64,000 bases of DNA from Alistipes sp. Lineage in GTDB: Bacteria > Bacteroidota > Bacteroidia > Bacteroidales > Rikenellaceae. The notes below the pieces were generated by a model. It saw nothing but the letters and a program-made list of their open reading frames with translations, had not been told where the DNA came from and did not search any database. The translations under genes and the position numbers were made by a program. The number at the start of each line of letters is the position of its first letter. The first letter of the stretch is position 1. The stretch lies in the NCBI GenBank assembly GCA_017937125.1, contig JAGBEH010000001.1, positions 62,001 to 126,000 of the forward strand, read 5' to 3'. Below are positions 6,861 through 15,069 of the stretch, piece after piece.

Positions 6861-9686
6861 TCATTCGCAGTTGCGGCAAACCAGGTTGCGGTCGCCGTAA
6901 CCGTTGTCTATTTTGGTTACGTACGGGAAGAATTTCGCTTCGCGTATCCATTCGCGCGGGAATGCCGCCTGCGCGCGCGTATAGGGGTGCGACCATTCGC
7001 CCGCAAGCTCGAATGCCGTGTGCGGAGCATTCGCCACGACGTTGTCCTCCTCGCCGCCGATAGCTTCGCATTCGCGTTTTATCGATACGAGCGCATCGAT
7101 GAAACGGTCCATTTCGGCTTTCGGTTCGCTCTCCGTAGGCTCTACCATAAGGGTTTCGTGCACGGGGAACGAGAGCGTCGGCGCGTGGAACCCGTAGTCC
7201 ATAAGACGGTGGGCTATGTCGCCGCAGTCGATGCCGTAGTCCTTCTTGAACGACGTGAGGTCGAGTATCATTTCGTGGCCTACGCGCCCCTGCTCGCCCG
7301 TGTAGTATGTGCGGAACTCGGATGCGAGCGACGATGCCATATAGTTGGCATTGACGATAGCCATCTCCGTGGCGCGGCGCAGGCCGCTTTCGCCCAGCAT
7401 CTTTATGTATCCGTAGGTTATGGGCAGCAGCAACGCCGAGCCGTAAGGTGCTGCCGCCACGGCCGTGATGCCTTCGTCGCCGCCCGTCGGCACTATCGGG
7501 TGCGAGGGCAGGAACTTGGCCAGATGCTCGGCCACGCATACGGGGCCTACGCCGGGACCTCCGCCGCCGTGGGGCATCGCGAAGGTCTTGTGCAGGTTGA
7601 GGTGGCATACGTCCGCTCCGATATAGGCGGGGTTGGTCAGGCCGACCTGCGCATTCATATTCGCACCGTCCATATATACCTGTCCGCCCGCATCGTGCAC
7701 GGCATCGACTATCTCGCGTATCTTCGACTCGAAGATTCCGTGCGTCGAGGGGTAGGTGACCATCAGGCCGCACAGCTCCGACGAGTATTCGCGCGCTTTG
7801 GCTTTCAGGTCTTCGACGTCGATATTTCCCTCCGTGTCGCAGGCTACGGTTACGATCTTCATACCTGCCATCGCCGCCGATGCGGGGTTCGTCCCGTGCG
7901 CCGATGCGGGGATGAGGATGATGTTGCGGTAGCCTTGGTTGCGCGACTGGTGATATGCACGGATTACCATAAGCCCCGTGTATTCGCCCGCGGCACCCGA
8001 ATTGGGCTGTAGCGTGCAGGCCGCGAAGCCCGTGATTACCGCCAGGTCGTGTTCCAGTTCGGTTATCATCTCGGTGTAGCCTTCGGTCTGGTCGGCGGGA
8101 GCGAACGGGTGTATGTTCTGAAATCCCGCGAGCGACAAGGGCTGCATCAGGACCGCAGCGTTGAGCTTCATCGTGCATGAGCCGAGCGAAATCATCGAGT
8201 TCGCGAGCGATATGTCGCGCAGTTCGAGCCGCTTGATATAGCGCATCAGGTCGCTTTCGCTGCGATAGCTGTTGAACACGGGTTCGGTCAGTATCGCCGA
8301 GCGGCGTCGCAGGGCTTCGGGTATCGCCGTTTCGGTCGCGAGTTTCGCACTCTTGGCCTTGCGTCCCTTGGCTTCGGCGAATATGCCGATTACCTGCTCT
8401 ATTTCTTCGGGCGTCGTCACCTCGTCGAACGACATCCGAACGCGGTTGTCTGAGGGGTAGTAGAAGTTGATGCCGCGTTCGAGCGCTATCGACTGTATGA
8501 CGGCGGCTTCGGCTTCGACCTCTAAGGTGTCGAAGAACGACTTGGATGCCGTTTTGTAGCCCGCCGCTTCGAGAGCCTTGGCGACTGTTACGGCCGCCAG
8601 ATGGGCGGTGGTCGCCGCGCGGCGCAGGCCTTCGGCGCCGTTATATACGCAGTAGAAACCCGCCATAGATGCCATAAGCGCCGATGCGGTGCAGATGTTC
8701 GACGTGGCGCGCTCGCGCTTGATATGCTGTTCGCGCATCTGGAGCGACATTCTGAGGGCGCGGTTGCCCGTTCGGTCTACCGATACGCCTATGATGCGCC
8801 CCGGCATATTGCGTTTGAATGCGTCCTTGGTGGCCATATATCCCGCGCTCGGACCTCCGAAGCCCATAGGGCATCCGAGCCGCTGCGTGCTGCCGACGGC
8901 TATGTCCGCACCCCATTCGGCAGGGGATTTCAGCAGAGAGAGTGCGAGCGGATCGGCTGCGGCCGTGACGAGAACCCCTGCGGCGTGGGCGGCTGCGGCG
9001 AATTTTTCATAGTCGTTTACGGCCCCGTCGGCGGCGGGGTATTGCACTATCGCGCCGAACTCGTTGCCCGAGAATTCATACTCGGAGAAGTCGTCGATTA
9101 TGAGCTCTATGCCGAACGGCTCGCTGCGCGTAAGCAGCAGGTCGAGTGTCTGCGGGAATATGTCGCGGTCTACGAAAAGTCGGTTGCGCCCCTGCTTGAC
9201 GGCCTCGCGCGAACGCAGCGAGAACATCATAAGCATAGCTTCGGCGACGGATGTCGCTTCGTCCAGCAGGGAGCAGTTGGCGATCTCCATACCCGTGAGC
9301 GATATTATCGCCGTCTGGAAATTGAGCAGTGCTTCGAGACGCCCCTGCGAAATTTCGGCCTGATACGGCGTGTAGGAGGTGTACCACGCGGGATTCTCGA
9401 AGACGTTGCGCGAAACGGCCGCAGGCACGGCGCAGGGGTAGTAGCCCATTCCGATGAACGAACGGAACTGTCGGTTCCTGTCCGCCAGTTCGCGGATGTG
9501 GTCGGCGAATTCGTATTCGCTCATCCCTTCTGTTGGCAGTGCGAGCGGCTTTTTCAGTCGTATCGATTGCGGAATAACTTGCGATATGAGCTCCTCGACC
9601 GATTTCACGCCTATCGCGGCGAGCATTTCGTCGAGCTCTTTGCTGTCGGTGACGCCGATATGTCTGTCGGCGAATTTGTCGAACAT
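6861..9686 (-). CDS. gcvP: Glycine dehydrogenase (decarboxylating), P-protein of the glycine cleavage system
   Basis: PLP enzyme that decarboxylates glycine and passes the aminomethyl group to lipoyl GcvH. At 941 residues it is the single-chain form carrying both the N-terminal (IGMGYYPCAVPAAVSRNVFENPAWYT) and C-terminal halves. The PLP-lysine motif LNLHKTFAMPHGGGGPG lies near residue 695, and STHGIFE and GANMNAQ motifs precede it. GcvT and GcvH are not in the window, so the system is dispersed. The ATG at 9686 lies 13 bases after the xylanase stop with no promoter between, suggesting co-transcription with the two genes upstream. Confidence 0.97.
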   Translation of the reverse strand: MFDKFADRHIGVTDSKELDEMLAAIGVKSVEELISQVIPQSIRLKKPLALPTEGMSEYEFADHIRELADRNRQFRSFIGMGYYPCAVPAAVSRNVFENPAWYTSYTPYQAEISQGRLEALLNFQTAIISLTGMEIANCSLLDEATSVAEAMLMMFSLRSREAVKQGRNRLFVDRDIFPQTLDLLLTRSEPFGIELIIDDFSEYEFSGNEFGAIVQYPAADGAVNDYEKFAAAAHAAGVLVTAAADPLALSLLKSPAEWGADIAVGSTQRLGCPMGFGGPSAGYMATKDAFKRNMPGRIIGVSVDRTGNRALRMSLQMREQHIKRERATSNICTASALMASMAGFYCVYNGAEGLRRAATTAHLAAVTVAKALEAAGYKTASKSFFDTLEVEAEAAVIQSIALERGINFYYPSDNRVRMSFDEVTTPEEIEQVIGIFAEAKGRKAKSAKLATETAIPEALRRRSAILTEPVFNSYRSESDLMRYIKRLELRDISLANSMISLGSCTMKLNAAVLMQPLSLAGFQNIHPFAPADQTEGYTEMITELEHDLAVITGFAACTLQPNSGAAGEYTGLMVIRAYHQSRNQGYRNIILIPASAHGTNPASAAMAGMKIVTVACDTEGNIDVEDLKAKAREYSSELCGLMVTYPSTHGIFESKIREIVDAVHDAGGQVYMDGANMNAQVGLTNPAYIGADVCHLNLHKTFAMPHGGGGPGVGPVCVAEHLAKFLPSHPIVPTGGDEGITAVAAAPYGSALLLPITYGYIKMLGESGLRRATEMAIVNANYMASSLASEFRTYYTGEQGRVGHEMILDLTSFKKDYGIDCGDIAHRLMDYGFHAPTLSFPVHETLMVEPTESEPKAEMDRFIDALVSIKRECEAIGGEEDNVVANAPHTAFELAGEWSHPYTRAQAAFPREWIREAKFFPYVTKIDNGYGDRNLVCRNCE

Positions 9687-9699
9687 ATTTACTGACTGT

Positions 9700-11244
9700 T
9701 TATTTGAGATAGTATTCTTTTGTCTGCGTATTGCCGTGTTTGTCCGTCCACGTTATGCGGTAATTGCCCTTGAAGCCGCGGAACCGTATCGTGCCGTCCT
9801 TGTCGGGGCGTGCCGTGAGACGCGTCTTCCACTCGTTGTTTATCAGGTTTTCGAGCGCATAGTATGCGGGTTTGGGCTGCATATCGCGCGTGAACAGACC
9901 CGAAATCGACGGCTCCCCGGGGGCTCCGCAGTTGTCTACGATGTTCCACCACGTGATGCCCATCATCTTCTCGCAGCTGAACCACAGGCGGTAGAGGTTC
10001 TGCGTTATTATGGCCTGTATCATAAACCCGCGTTCGTCGCTGCCGGGTGAGGTTATGGTTATCTCGCTCAGATGAAGCGGACGATCGGCTTCCGACATAC
10101 ATTCGAGATAGCCGCGCACCTCTTCGGGCGTCTGCTTGCCGTGGCCTTCGGCTATGTCGATACACTCCTGCGGGTCGAAAAGGTGCATCTGTATGCCGAT
10201 TATGTCTATTTTGCAGCCGCGTGCGAGCAGTCCCTTGACCTGCTCGGCATAGTATCTGTTGCGGCGGTAGTCGTTGATGTTGAGCTTTACGTTCGACGGG
10301 AAGTATTTCTCGGCACTCTTGAGCGCCTTGTACGGGTAGTCGCCGGGCATTATGCCGTAGATGCTCTTGCATAATTTGCTGTCGGGAACCAGAAGGCCTC
10401 TTCTGTCGTCTCCCGCGCTCTCGTTCACTACGTCCCAGCTGTCTATCGTGCCGCCGTAGTATTCGGCGACCTCGCGAATGCGTTTGTCATACAGATATTC
10501 GAGCGTGTCGGCATAGTGCGCGAACATCTTCTCCAGTTCGCCGACGCTCGTGGCGGCATACTCGTCGGTCATCTTGTCCCTGTCGGTCTTGACGGCTCCT
10601 GCGGGGTTGGCCGTGAAGCGGCTCCACTGTGCGCGTTCGCTCGCGGTCATACAATCCGCGAGCCACTCGGGGTGGTGCCACTGACGATTGCCCCATATAA
10701 GCACGTGGCCGTGGGTGCGTATGCCCCTGTCTTTGCAGAACTCCACCACCCGTTCGGGCGAGGGGCGGCGCCAGTGGGGCATATAATACGGTTGCGCCTG
10801 CCCGTTCCAAAACCGCTCGGTATCCCAATATTCCTCGCGGAAACGTGGGCGCGAGGGCTGCATCTCGAACGTTTTCCAGTAGAACGCTACGGTCGCCGAG
10901 TTGAACAGCGTGCCGAACAGTGCCTTGTAGCGGTCGTTGTACTCGGTCCTGCCCAGCTGGTCGTAGTTGAATATGTGGGCTCCGAAGATGAAATCGTGCG
11001 AGATCTGCTCTACTTTCACATCCGTGCCTTCGGCTATGTCGGCAATCGTTACCGTGCCGTCGGCCTTGCGGTATTTTTCTATGTCGCTGTCGATGCGCGC
11101 CTGCTCTTTGGGGTTCCACTGTTTCCAGTAGGCCTCGCTCATATATCCGTTCGTGTCCTCTTTCAGGGATTTGGGGAACGTCCCTTGCGCCGAAGCGTCG
11201 AGCGCCGCGAAGAGGATGACGACGAGCGAAAGTGTTTTTTTCAT
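9700..11244 (-). CDS. Secreted endo-1,4-beta-xylanase, glycoside hydrolase family 10
   Basis: A 514-residue GH10 enzyme with a cleavable signal peptide (MKKTLSLVVILFAALDASAQ), so periplasmic or surface-exposed. GH10 marks include GAHIFNYDQ, NSATVAFYWKTFE, the histidine-rich substrate loop around THGHVLIWGNRQWHHPEWL, the acid/base Glu in SWDVVNES (about residue 272), IIGIQMHLF, and the nucleophile Glu in HLSEITIT (about residue 394). The C-terminal ~60 residues look like a small beta-sandwich (FRGFKGNYRITWTDKHGNTQ). Xylan or a related beta-1,4-glycan is the expected substrate. Its location between a nucleoside kinase (27 bases upstream) and gcvP (13 bases downstream) is odd: there is no SusCD pair or other glycosidase beside it. 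Confidence 0.93.
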   Translation of the reverse strand: MKKTLSLVVILFAALDASAQGTFPKSLKEDTNGYMSEAYWKQWNPKEQARIDSDIEKYRKADGTVTIADIAEGTDVKVEQISHDFIFGAHIFNYDQLGRTEYNDRYKALFGTLFNSATVAFYWKTFEMQPSRPRFREEYWDTERFWNGQAQPYYMPHWRRPSPERVVEFCKDRGIRTHGHVLIWGNRQWHHPEWLADCMTASERAQWSRFTANPAGAVKTDRDKMTDEYAATSVGELEKMFAHYADTLEYLYDKRIREVAEYYGGTIDSWDVVNESAGDDRRGLLVPDSKLCKSIYGIMPGDYPYKALKSAEKYFPSNVKLNINDYRRNRYYAEQVKGLLARGCKIDIIGIQMHLFDPQECIDIAEGHGKQTPEEVRGYLECMSEADRPLHLSEITITSPGSDERGFMIQAIITQNLYRLWFSCEKMMGITWWNIVDNCGAPGEPSISGLFTRDMQPKPAYYALENLINNEWKTRLTARPDKDGTIRFRGFKGNYRITWTDKHGNTQTKEYYLK

Positions 11245-11271
11245 AAATATGTTGCGGTTTTGGTCAGTGTG

Positions 11272-12939
11272 TCAGTATTTGAAGCTGCTGCCGCCGATGA
11301 ACTCGCGCAGCAGCGACGTCGGCGGGATTTCGTCGGGTCTTACTGGGATGAAGTTATCGAGGAACTTCAGCAGGCGCGCGGCTTCGGCGTATTCGGGCAC
11401 CGTGTCGGGCACCTCGCGCAGAATAGGCTCGACGAAGGGGCGCAGGACCGAAATCTCGTAGAACAGCGACGAGTTGAACATCACGTCGGCATTCTCCTGA
11501 TAGGGGAATATGTGTTTCTCCTCGCCGCGCCGCACGCTCGGCCAGCGGGAGATCGTCGAGCAGGCGTCGTTGCCCCGCGTGGCGTTGTCGCGCGTTATGC
11601 GGCGCAGCAGACGGTTGTCGGTAGTGGGGATGCGCGAGAGGTTGTCCATCGCCACCGACGTGAAGCACGAGACGTATATCTTGAACTTCAGATGGTCGGG
11701 AATGCTCGGCGTAAGCCGCGGATTGAGACCGTGTATGCCCTCCATAATCAGTATCGACCGCTCGTCGAGACGCAGCGGGTTCTCGTGCCACTGGCGCTTG
11801 CCCGTGATGAAGTCGTAGCGCGGTATGGCTACGCTCTCGCCTGCCGCCAGCCGTTTCAGGTGGTCGTTGAGCTGTGCGAGGTCTATGGCTTCGAGCGCTT
11901 CGTAGTCATATTCGCCGTTCTCGTCGCGCGGAGTCTTGTCGCGTTCGACGAAATAGTCGTCGAGCGATATGAGTACGGGGTTGAGCCCCAGCACGCGCAG
12001 CTGTACCCCCAGCCGCTTGGAAAATGTCGTCTTGCCGCTCGACGAAGGCCCTGAAATCAACACTAACCGAACGTCTCTCGACGCGTTGGCTGCGGCTATG
12101 TCGTCGGCTATGTCCGAAATCTGCTTCTCGTGCAGCGCCTCGGCTATCTTTATCAGTTCGCTCGCATCTCCGCCGAGCACCTTCGCATTGAGACTCCCGA
12201 CGGTCGGCACGCCCATAATGTCCACCCACTGCTTGTATTGGCGGAAGATGTCGAACATCTTGTCCAGATGTACATGCGGTTGGATCCTCGACGGATCTTC
12301 GCGTTTGGGCAGCGCGAGGTAAAAGCCGTTGTAGTACGGGTGTATGGCGAAAAGGCGTATGTACCCCGTAGAGGGTGCCAGCGCCCCGTAGAAATAGCCC
12401 ACCAGATCGTCCAACCTGTAGAGGTCGCTGTACAGGCGCGGGCGCGTGTCGAGCAGTGCGGTTTTGTCTTCGAACCCGTATTCGTCGTAGAGGCGGCGCA
12501 CATCGGCCGTGAGCATCTTTTCGCGCGTGACGGGTATGTCCGCATTCGTGATGCGGCGCATAGCCTCCGCGATCCGCTTGCACGCATCTTCCGAAATCTT
12601 GCTCTCGCCGTCGATCTCGCAATAGAATCCGTCGCCGAGCGAGTGGCGTATGAAGAAGCGTCTGTCGGGATAGAGTTCGCGGACGGCCTTGTGGAGAATG
12701 AACGATACCGTGCGCTGGTAGACCCTGTAGCCCTCGAATCCCGTAATATCGATAAACCGAACGGTGACGGGGGTATAAACTTTGTAGTTCAACTCCTTGA
12801 TGCGATTGTTTACGTATGCGGCCAACGGCGGATACTCTCCGTCCGACGGCAGACCGTGCGCGATTTCGAGCAGCGAGGTGCCCATCGGGACCTCTGTCGC
12901 CGAATCCGTATTTTCGCAGATGACTTTTATCCTATCCAT
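11272..12939 (-). CDS. Nucleoside (uridine-like) kinase with N-terminal TGS/tRNA-synthetase-like domains
   Basis: Bacteroidetes-type fusion of 555 residues. Residues ~1-65 form a TGS-like domain; ~70-180 resemble the threonyl/alanyl-tRNA synthetase second additional domain (FFIRHSLGDGFYCEID); from ~285 comes a phosphoribulokinase/uridine-kinase P-loop domain, with Walker A GPSSSGKTTFSKRL near residue 295 and the acceptor-site region SLDDYFVERDKTPRDENGEYDYEALEAID. The probable reaction is NTP-dependent phosphorylation of a pyrimidine nucleoside in salvage. It is transcribed away from the 5'-nucleotidase at 13010, with which it shares the 12940-13009 intergenic region, and probably leads the kinase-xylanase-gcvP unit. 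A weak minus-strand TACCTTTA lies upstream. Confidence 0.9.
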   Translation of the reverse strand: MDRIKVICENTDSATEVPMGTSLLEIAHGLPSDGEYPPLAAYVNNRIKELNYKVYTPVTVRFIDITGFEGYRVYQRTVSFILHKAVRELYPDRRFFIRHSLGDGFYCEIDGESKISEDACKRIAEAMRRITNADIPVTREKMLTADVRRLYDEYGFEDKTALLDTRPRLYSDLYRLDDLVGYFYGALAPSTGYIRLFAIHPYYNGFYLALPKREDPSRIQPHVHLDKMFDIFRQYKQWVDIMGVPTVGSLNAKVLGGDASELIKIAEALHEKQISDIADDIAAANASRDVRLVLISGPSSSGKTTFSKRLGVQLRVLGLNPVLISLDDYFVERDKTPRDENGEYDYEALEAIDLAQLNDHLKRLAAGESVAIPRYDFITGKRQWHENPLRLDERSILIMEGIHGLNPRLTPSIPDHLKFKIYVSCFTSVAMDNLSRIPTTDNRLLRRITRDNATRGNDACSTISRWPSVRRGEEKHIFPYQENADVMFNSSLFYEISVLRPFVEPILREVPDTVPEYAEAARLLKFLDNFIPVRPDEIPPTSLLREFIGGSSFKY

Positions 12940-12955
12940 ATTTGCGGGAAATAAC

Positions 12956-12987
12956 TTTGTAAAGGTAATTATAATTTTCTAACTTTG
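12956..12987 (+). promoter_or_regulatory. Consensus Bacteroidetes promoter for the 5'-nucleotidase gene
   Basis: TTTG at 12956-12959, a 20-base spacer, and TAACTTTG at 12980-12987 match the sigma-ABfr consensus exactly. Transcription should start a few bases on, giving a leader of roughly 15 bases before the ATG at 13010. Confidence 0.85.
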
Positions 12988-13009
12988 ACGATTGAAAATA
13001 AAAATTGAT

Positions 13010-14440
13010 ATGAAAAGGTCATTATATGTGTTGTGTCTGCTCGTGATGCTGACACCTGCGGTCATAGCGTTCTGCAACCGCTATTTGGTGCGTCGCCAGA
13101 TAGTCATTCTGTCTACCAACGACATTCACGCCAATATCGGCAATTTCGCCCGTCTGGCGAGTGCCGTGAAGGAGTGCCGCGACACTGCGGCCTGCATTCT
13201 CGTGGACGCGGGCGACCGATGGACGGGCAATGCTTTCGTCGATATAGCTCCCGAGCCCCGCAAACCGATAATCGACCTGATGAACGAACTGGGATATTCG
13301 GTGGCGACGTTCGGCAACCACGAGTTCGACGGCGGCCGCGAGTTCCTGAGCGATATGATGGATGAGTGCGATTTCGAGATCGTGTGCGCCAATATCGGGA
13401 GCGAGGACGGCATGTTTCCCGAGGTCGAGCCTTATACGGTGGTGAAGGTCGGCGGCGTGAAGGTCGGCTTTGCGGGTGTGGTCACCAATTACGACCACGG
13501 GCACCCCGACGGCAATGCCGATTCGTTCGAGGGGCTGTTTTTCCCCGACCCGCAGGAGGCTGCTATGCGTGCGGCCGAGGAGCTGAAGCACAAGTGCGAC
13601 GTCCCCGTGCTCCTCTCCCATATGGGCTATGCTATGGATATCGAGCTGGCGGGAAAGACGACGGACTACCCGTTGATAATAAGCGGCCATACGCATGTTC
13701 TGGCCGATACGCTCGTCAATGCCACGGTGATAGGGCAAACGCGCAAGAATCTGATAGCCGTCGGGGCGACGACGATACGACTTCGCGGGAAACGCATAAC
13801 CGACATAGATTACCGCAATGTTATGCTGGCGGACTACGACCCCGACCCCGAATTCCGTATTATGGTCGATGAAATTATGTCCGATCCGTATTTGCACGAA
13901 TCCGTAGGCTACAATGCGGCCGAACTCGACAAGGTGGGGCTGGCGGATATGCTGACGACGATAATCGCCCGAGCGACGGATTCCGAGGTCGGCTTTTACC
14001 ATTTCGGCGGTATCCGTCTCGACAGGATGGCTGCCGACAGCGTAAGCCGTGCCACGCTTTTCGACCTCGACCCGTTCTTCTCTACCGTATATACTATGAA
14101 GATGACACCCGAACAGATGCGGCGGATGATAATCGAGAAGTTCAACGATACGGGCAACGTCAAGGAGTCGCACCGCATAGACCTCTTCTCGACCGCCCCT
14201 TATACCATAATTACGGATGCTGCGGGCGAAGCCGTGGACGTACGTTTCCCGACATTGCGCAACGGACATATTTATAAGGTGGCTATGTGCAATTACATAG
14301 CCGAAAAGTACAACGGCATCGAGGCCGACGACATAACGCCGCACAGCGACCTGAAGGTGCTCGACGCTATGATAGATTATTTCGACGACGAGTCTCCCGT
14401 GAAATTTTCGAACAAACCCAAACAATTCATATCTCGTTGA
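13010..14440 (+). CDS. UshA-like 5'-nucleotidase / metallophosphatase, exported
   Basis: A bimetal phosphoesterase that releases phosphate from nucleotides or related esters outside the cytoplasm. The N-terminal hydrophobic stretch (LYVLCLLVMLTPAVIAFC) is a signal peptide or anchor. Metallophosphatase motifs are complete and in order: STNDIHA, VDAGDRW, FGNHEFDGG, LSHMG and SGHTH. The C-terminal half resembles the 5'-nucleotidase specificity domain (YHFGGIRLD, LFDLDPFFSTVYTMKM, NGHIYKVAMCNYIAEKYNG). I start at the ATG at 13010 because the consensus promoter ends at 12987. It runs divergently from the nucleoside kinase, which could use the liberated nucleosides, and ends before an intrinsic terminator. 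Confidence 0.93.
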   Translation: MKRSLYVLCLLVMLTPAVIAFCNRYLVRRQIVILSTNDIHANIGNFARLASAVKECRDTAACILVDAGDRWTGNAFVDIAPEPRKPIIDLMNELGYSVATFGNHEFDGGREFLSDMMDECDFEIVCANIGSEDGMFPEVEPYTVVKVGGVKVGFAGVVTNYDHGHPDGNADSFEGLFFPDPQEAAMRAAEELKHKCDVPVLLSHMGYAMDIELAGKTTDYPLIISGHTHVLADTLVNATVIGQTRKNLIAVGATTIRLRGKRITDIDYRNVMLADYDPDPEFRIMVDEIMSDPYLHESVGYNAAELDKVGLADMLTTIIARATDSEVGFYHFGGIRLDRMAADSVSRATLFDLDPFFSTVYTMKMTPEQMRRMIIEKFNDTGNVKESHRIDLFSTAPYTIITDAAGEAVDVRFPTLRNGHIYKVAMCNYIAEKYNGIEADDITPHSDLKVLDAMIDYFDDESPVKFSNKPKQFISR

Positions 14441-14470
14441 TATAGCGATATTTGGATGCGGCATCGGTTT

Positions 14471-14513
14471 TCCTCCGTTATGGCTTTGCGGCTAAATAAC
14501 GGAGGATTTTTTT
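14471..14513 (+). terminator. Intrinsic terminator after the 5'-nucleotidase gene
   Basis: Arms 14471-14481 (TCCTCCGTTAT) and 14496-14506 pair perfectly over 11 bases and are followed by seven T residues. Confidence 0.9.
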
Positions 14514-14852
14514 GTGCGATTGTAAAAAATATTCTAACTTGCATAAAATTTGGGCCCGAAAAGTTCGTTGTCGTCCGCTTCGGTCACGGTATGCGGACGG
14601 GCTTCCCGAAGACGCCGGTCGTCGGGACCTGGGGCCAAACAGAAAGATGATTGAATATTCCGATATTGACGTTCGTGTGTCATCCTCCGAAAAATTGACG
14701 GGGGGGGTATTTCATTCATTGTCAATGAGTTACTTGTAGGGATATCGGCGCCTGTAGAGTGCGTCGATCGGTGTCGATGCAAATATTCGGCGAAATATAG
14801 TTCCCCGATTGATTTCGGTCCGTGCGGACCGAAATACGTCATAGCACCTTGC

Positions 14853-14863
14853 GGGGGGGGGGG
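14853..14863. repeat. Homopolymeric G11 tract
   Basis: Eleven consecutive G residues about 200 bases upstream of susC locus 1. A second tract of eight G residues is at 14700-14707. Such tracts are prone to slipped-strand length change. Confidence 0.85.
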
Positions 14864-14989
14864 TACTCCCTTAATAATCAAATAGTTATCGATTCAGCGC
14901 CCGCGGAATCGATTCCGGATACGACATATCTTCGTTCACTTCTGCGTGTAGGTTTCCGCGCAGGAGCGGATCGTCGTGTTTTTTCTTCT

Positions 14990-15026
14990 GCCGTCGCGGA
15001 ACGATCGTTCCCCGCGACGGCTTTTT
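14990..15026 (+). terminator. Terminator/attenuator hairpin in the susC leader
   Basis: The left arm 14990-15004 (GCCGTCGCGGAACGA) pairs with 15005-15021, interrupted only by two extra C residues, and five T residues follow at 15022-15026. It ends 43 bases before the susC ATG, so readthrough or an alternative fold would be needed to express the operon from any promoter further upstream. Confidence 0.75.
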
Positions 15027-15069
15027 CGTGTTTACACCCAATCAACTAATAAACCTAAATCGAAAAATT

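Larger units (their letters stand above)
14514..15069 (+). other. Structured non-coding region / leader upstream of susC locus 1
   Basis: No convincing gene is present in about 550 bases. It holds a G8 tract at 14700-14707; a perfect 9-bp hairpin at 14813-14834 (TTTCGGTCC, loop GTGC); a G11 tract at 14853-14863; an 8-bp inverted repeat at 14889-14896/14907-14914 (ATCGATTC); and a terminator-like hairpin at 14990-15026. I found no full TTTG/TAnnTTTG promoter; TAGGTTTC near 14949 is the nearest to a -7 box. It may be a long leader or encode a small RNA ending at the 15026 terminator. Confidence 0.5.
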
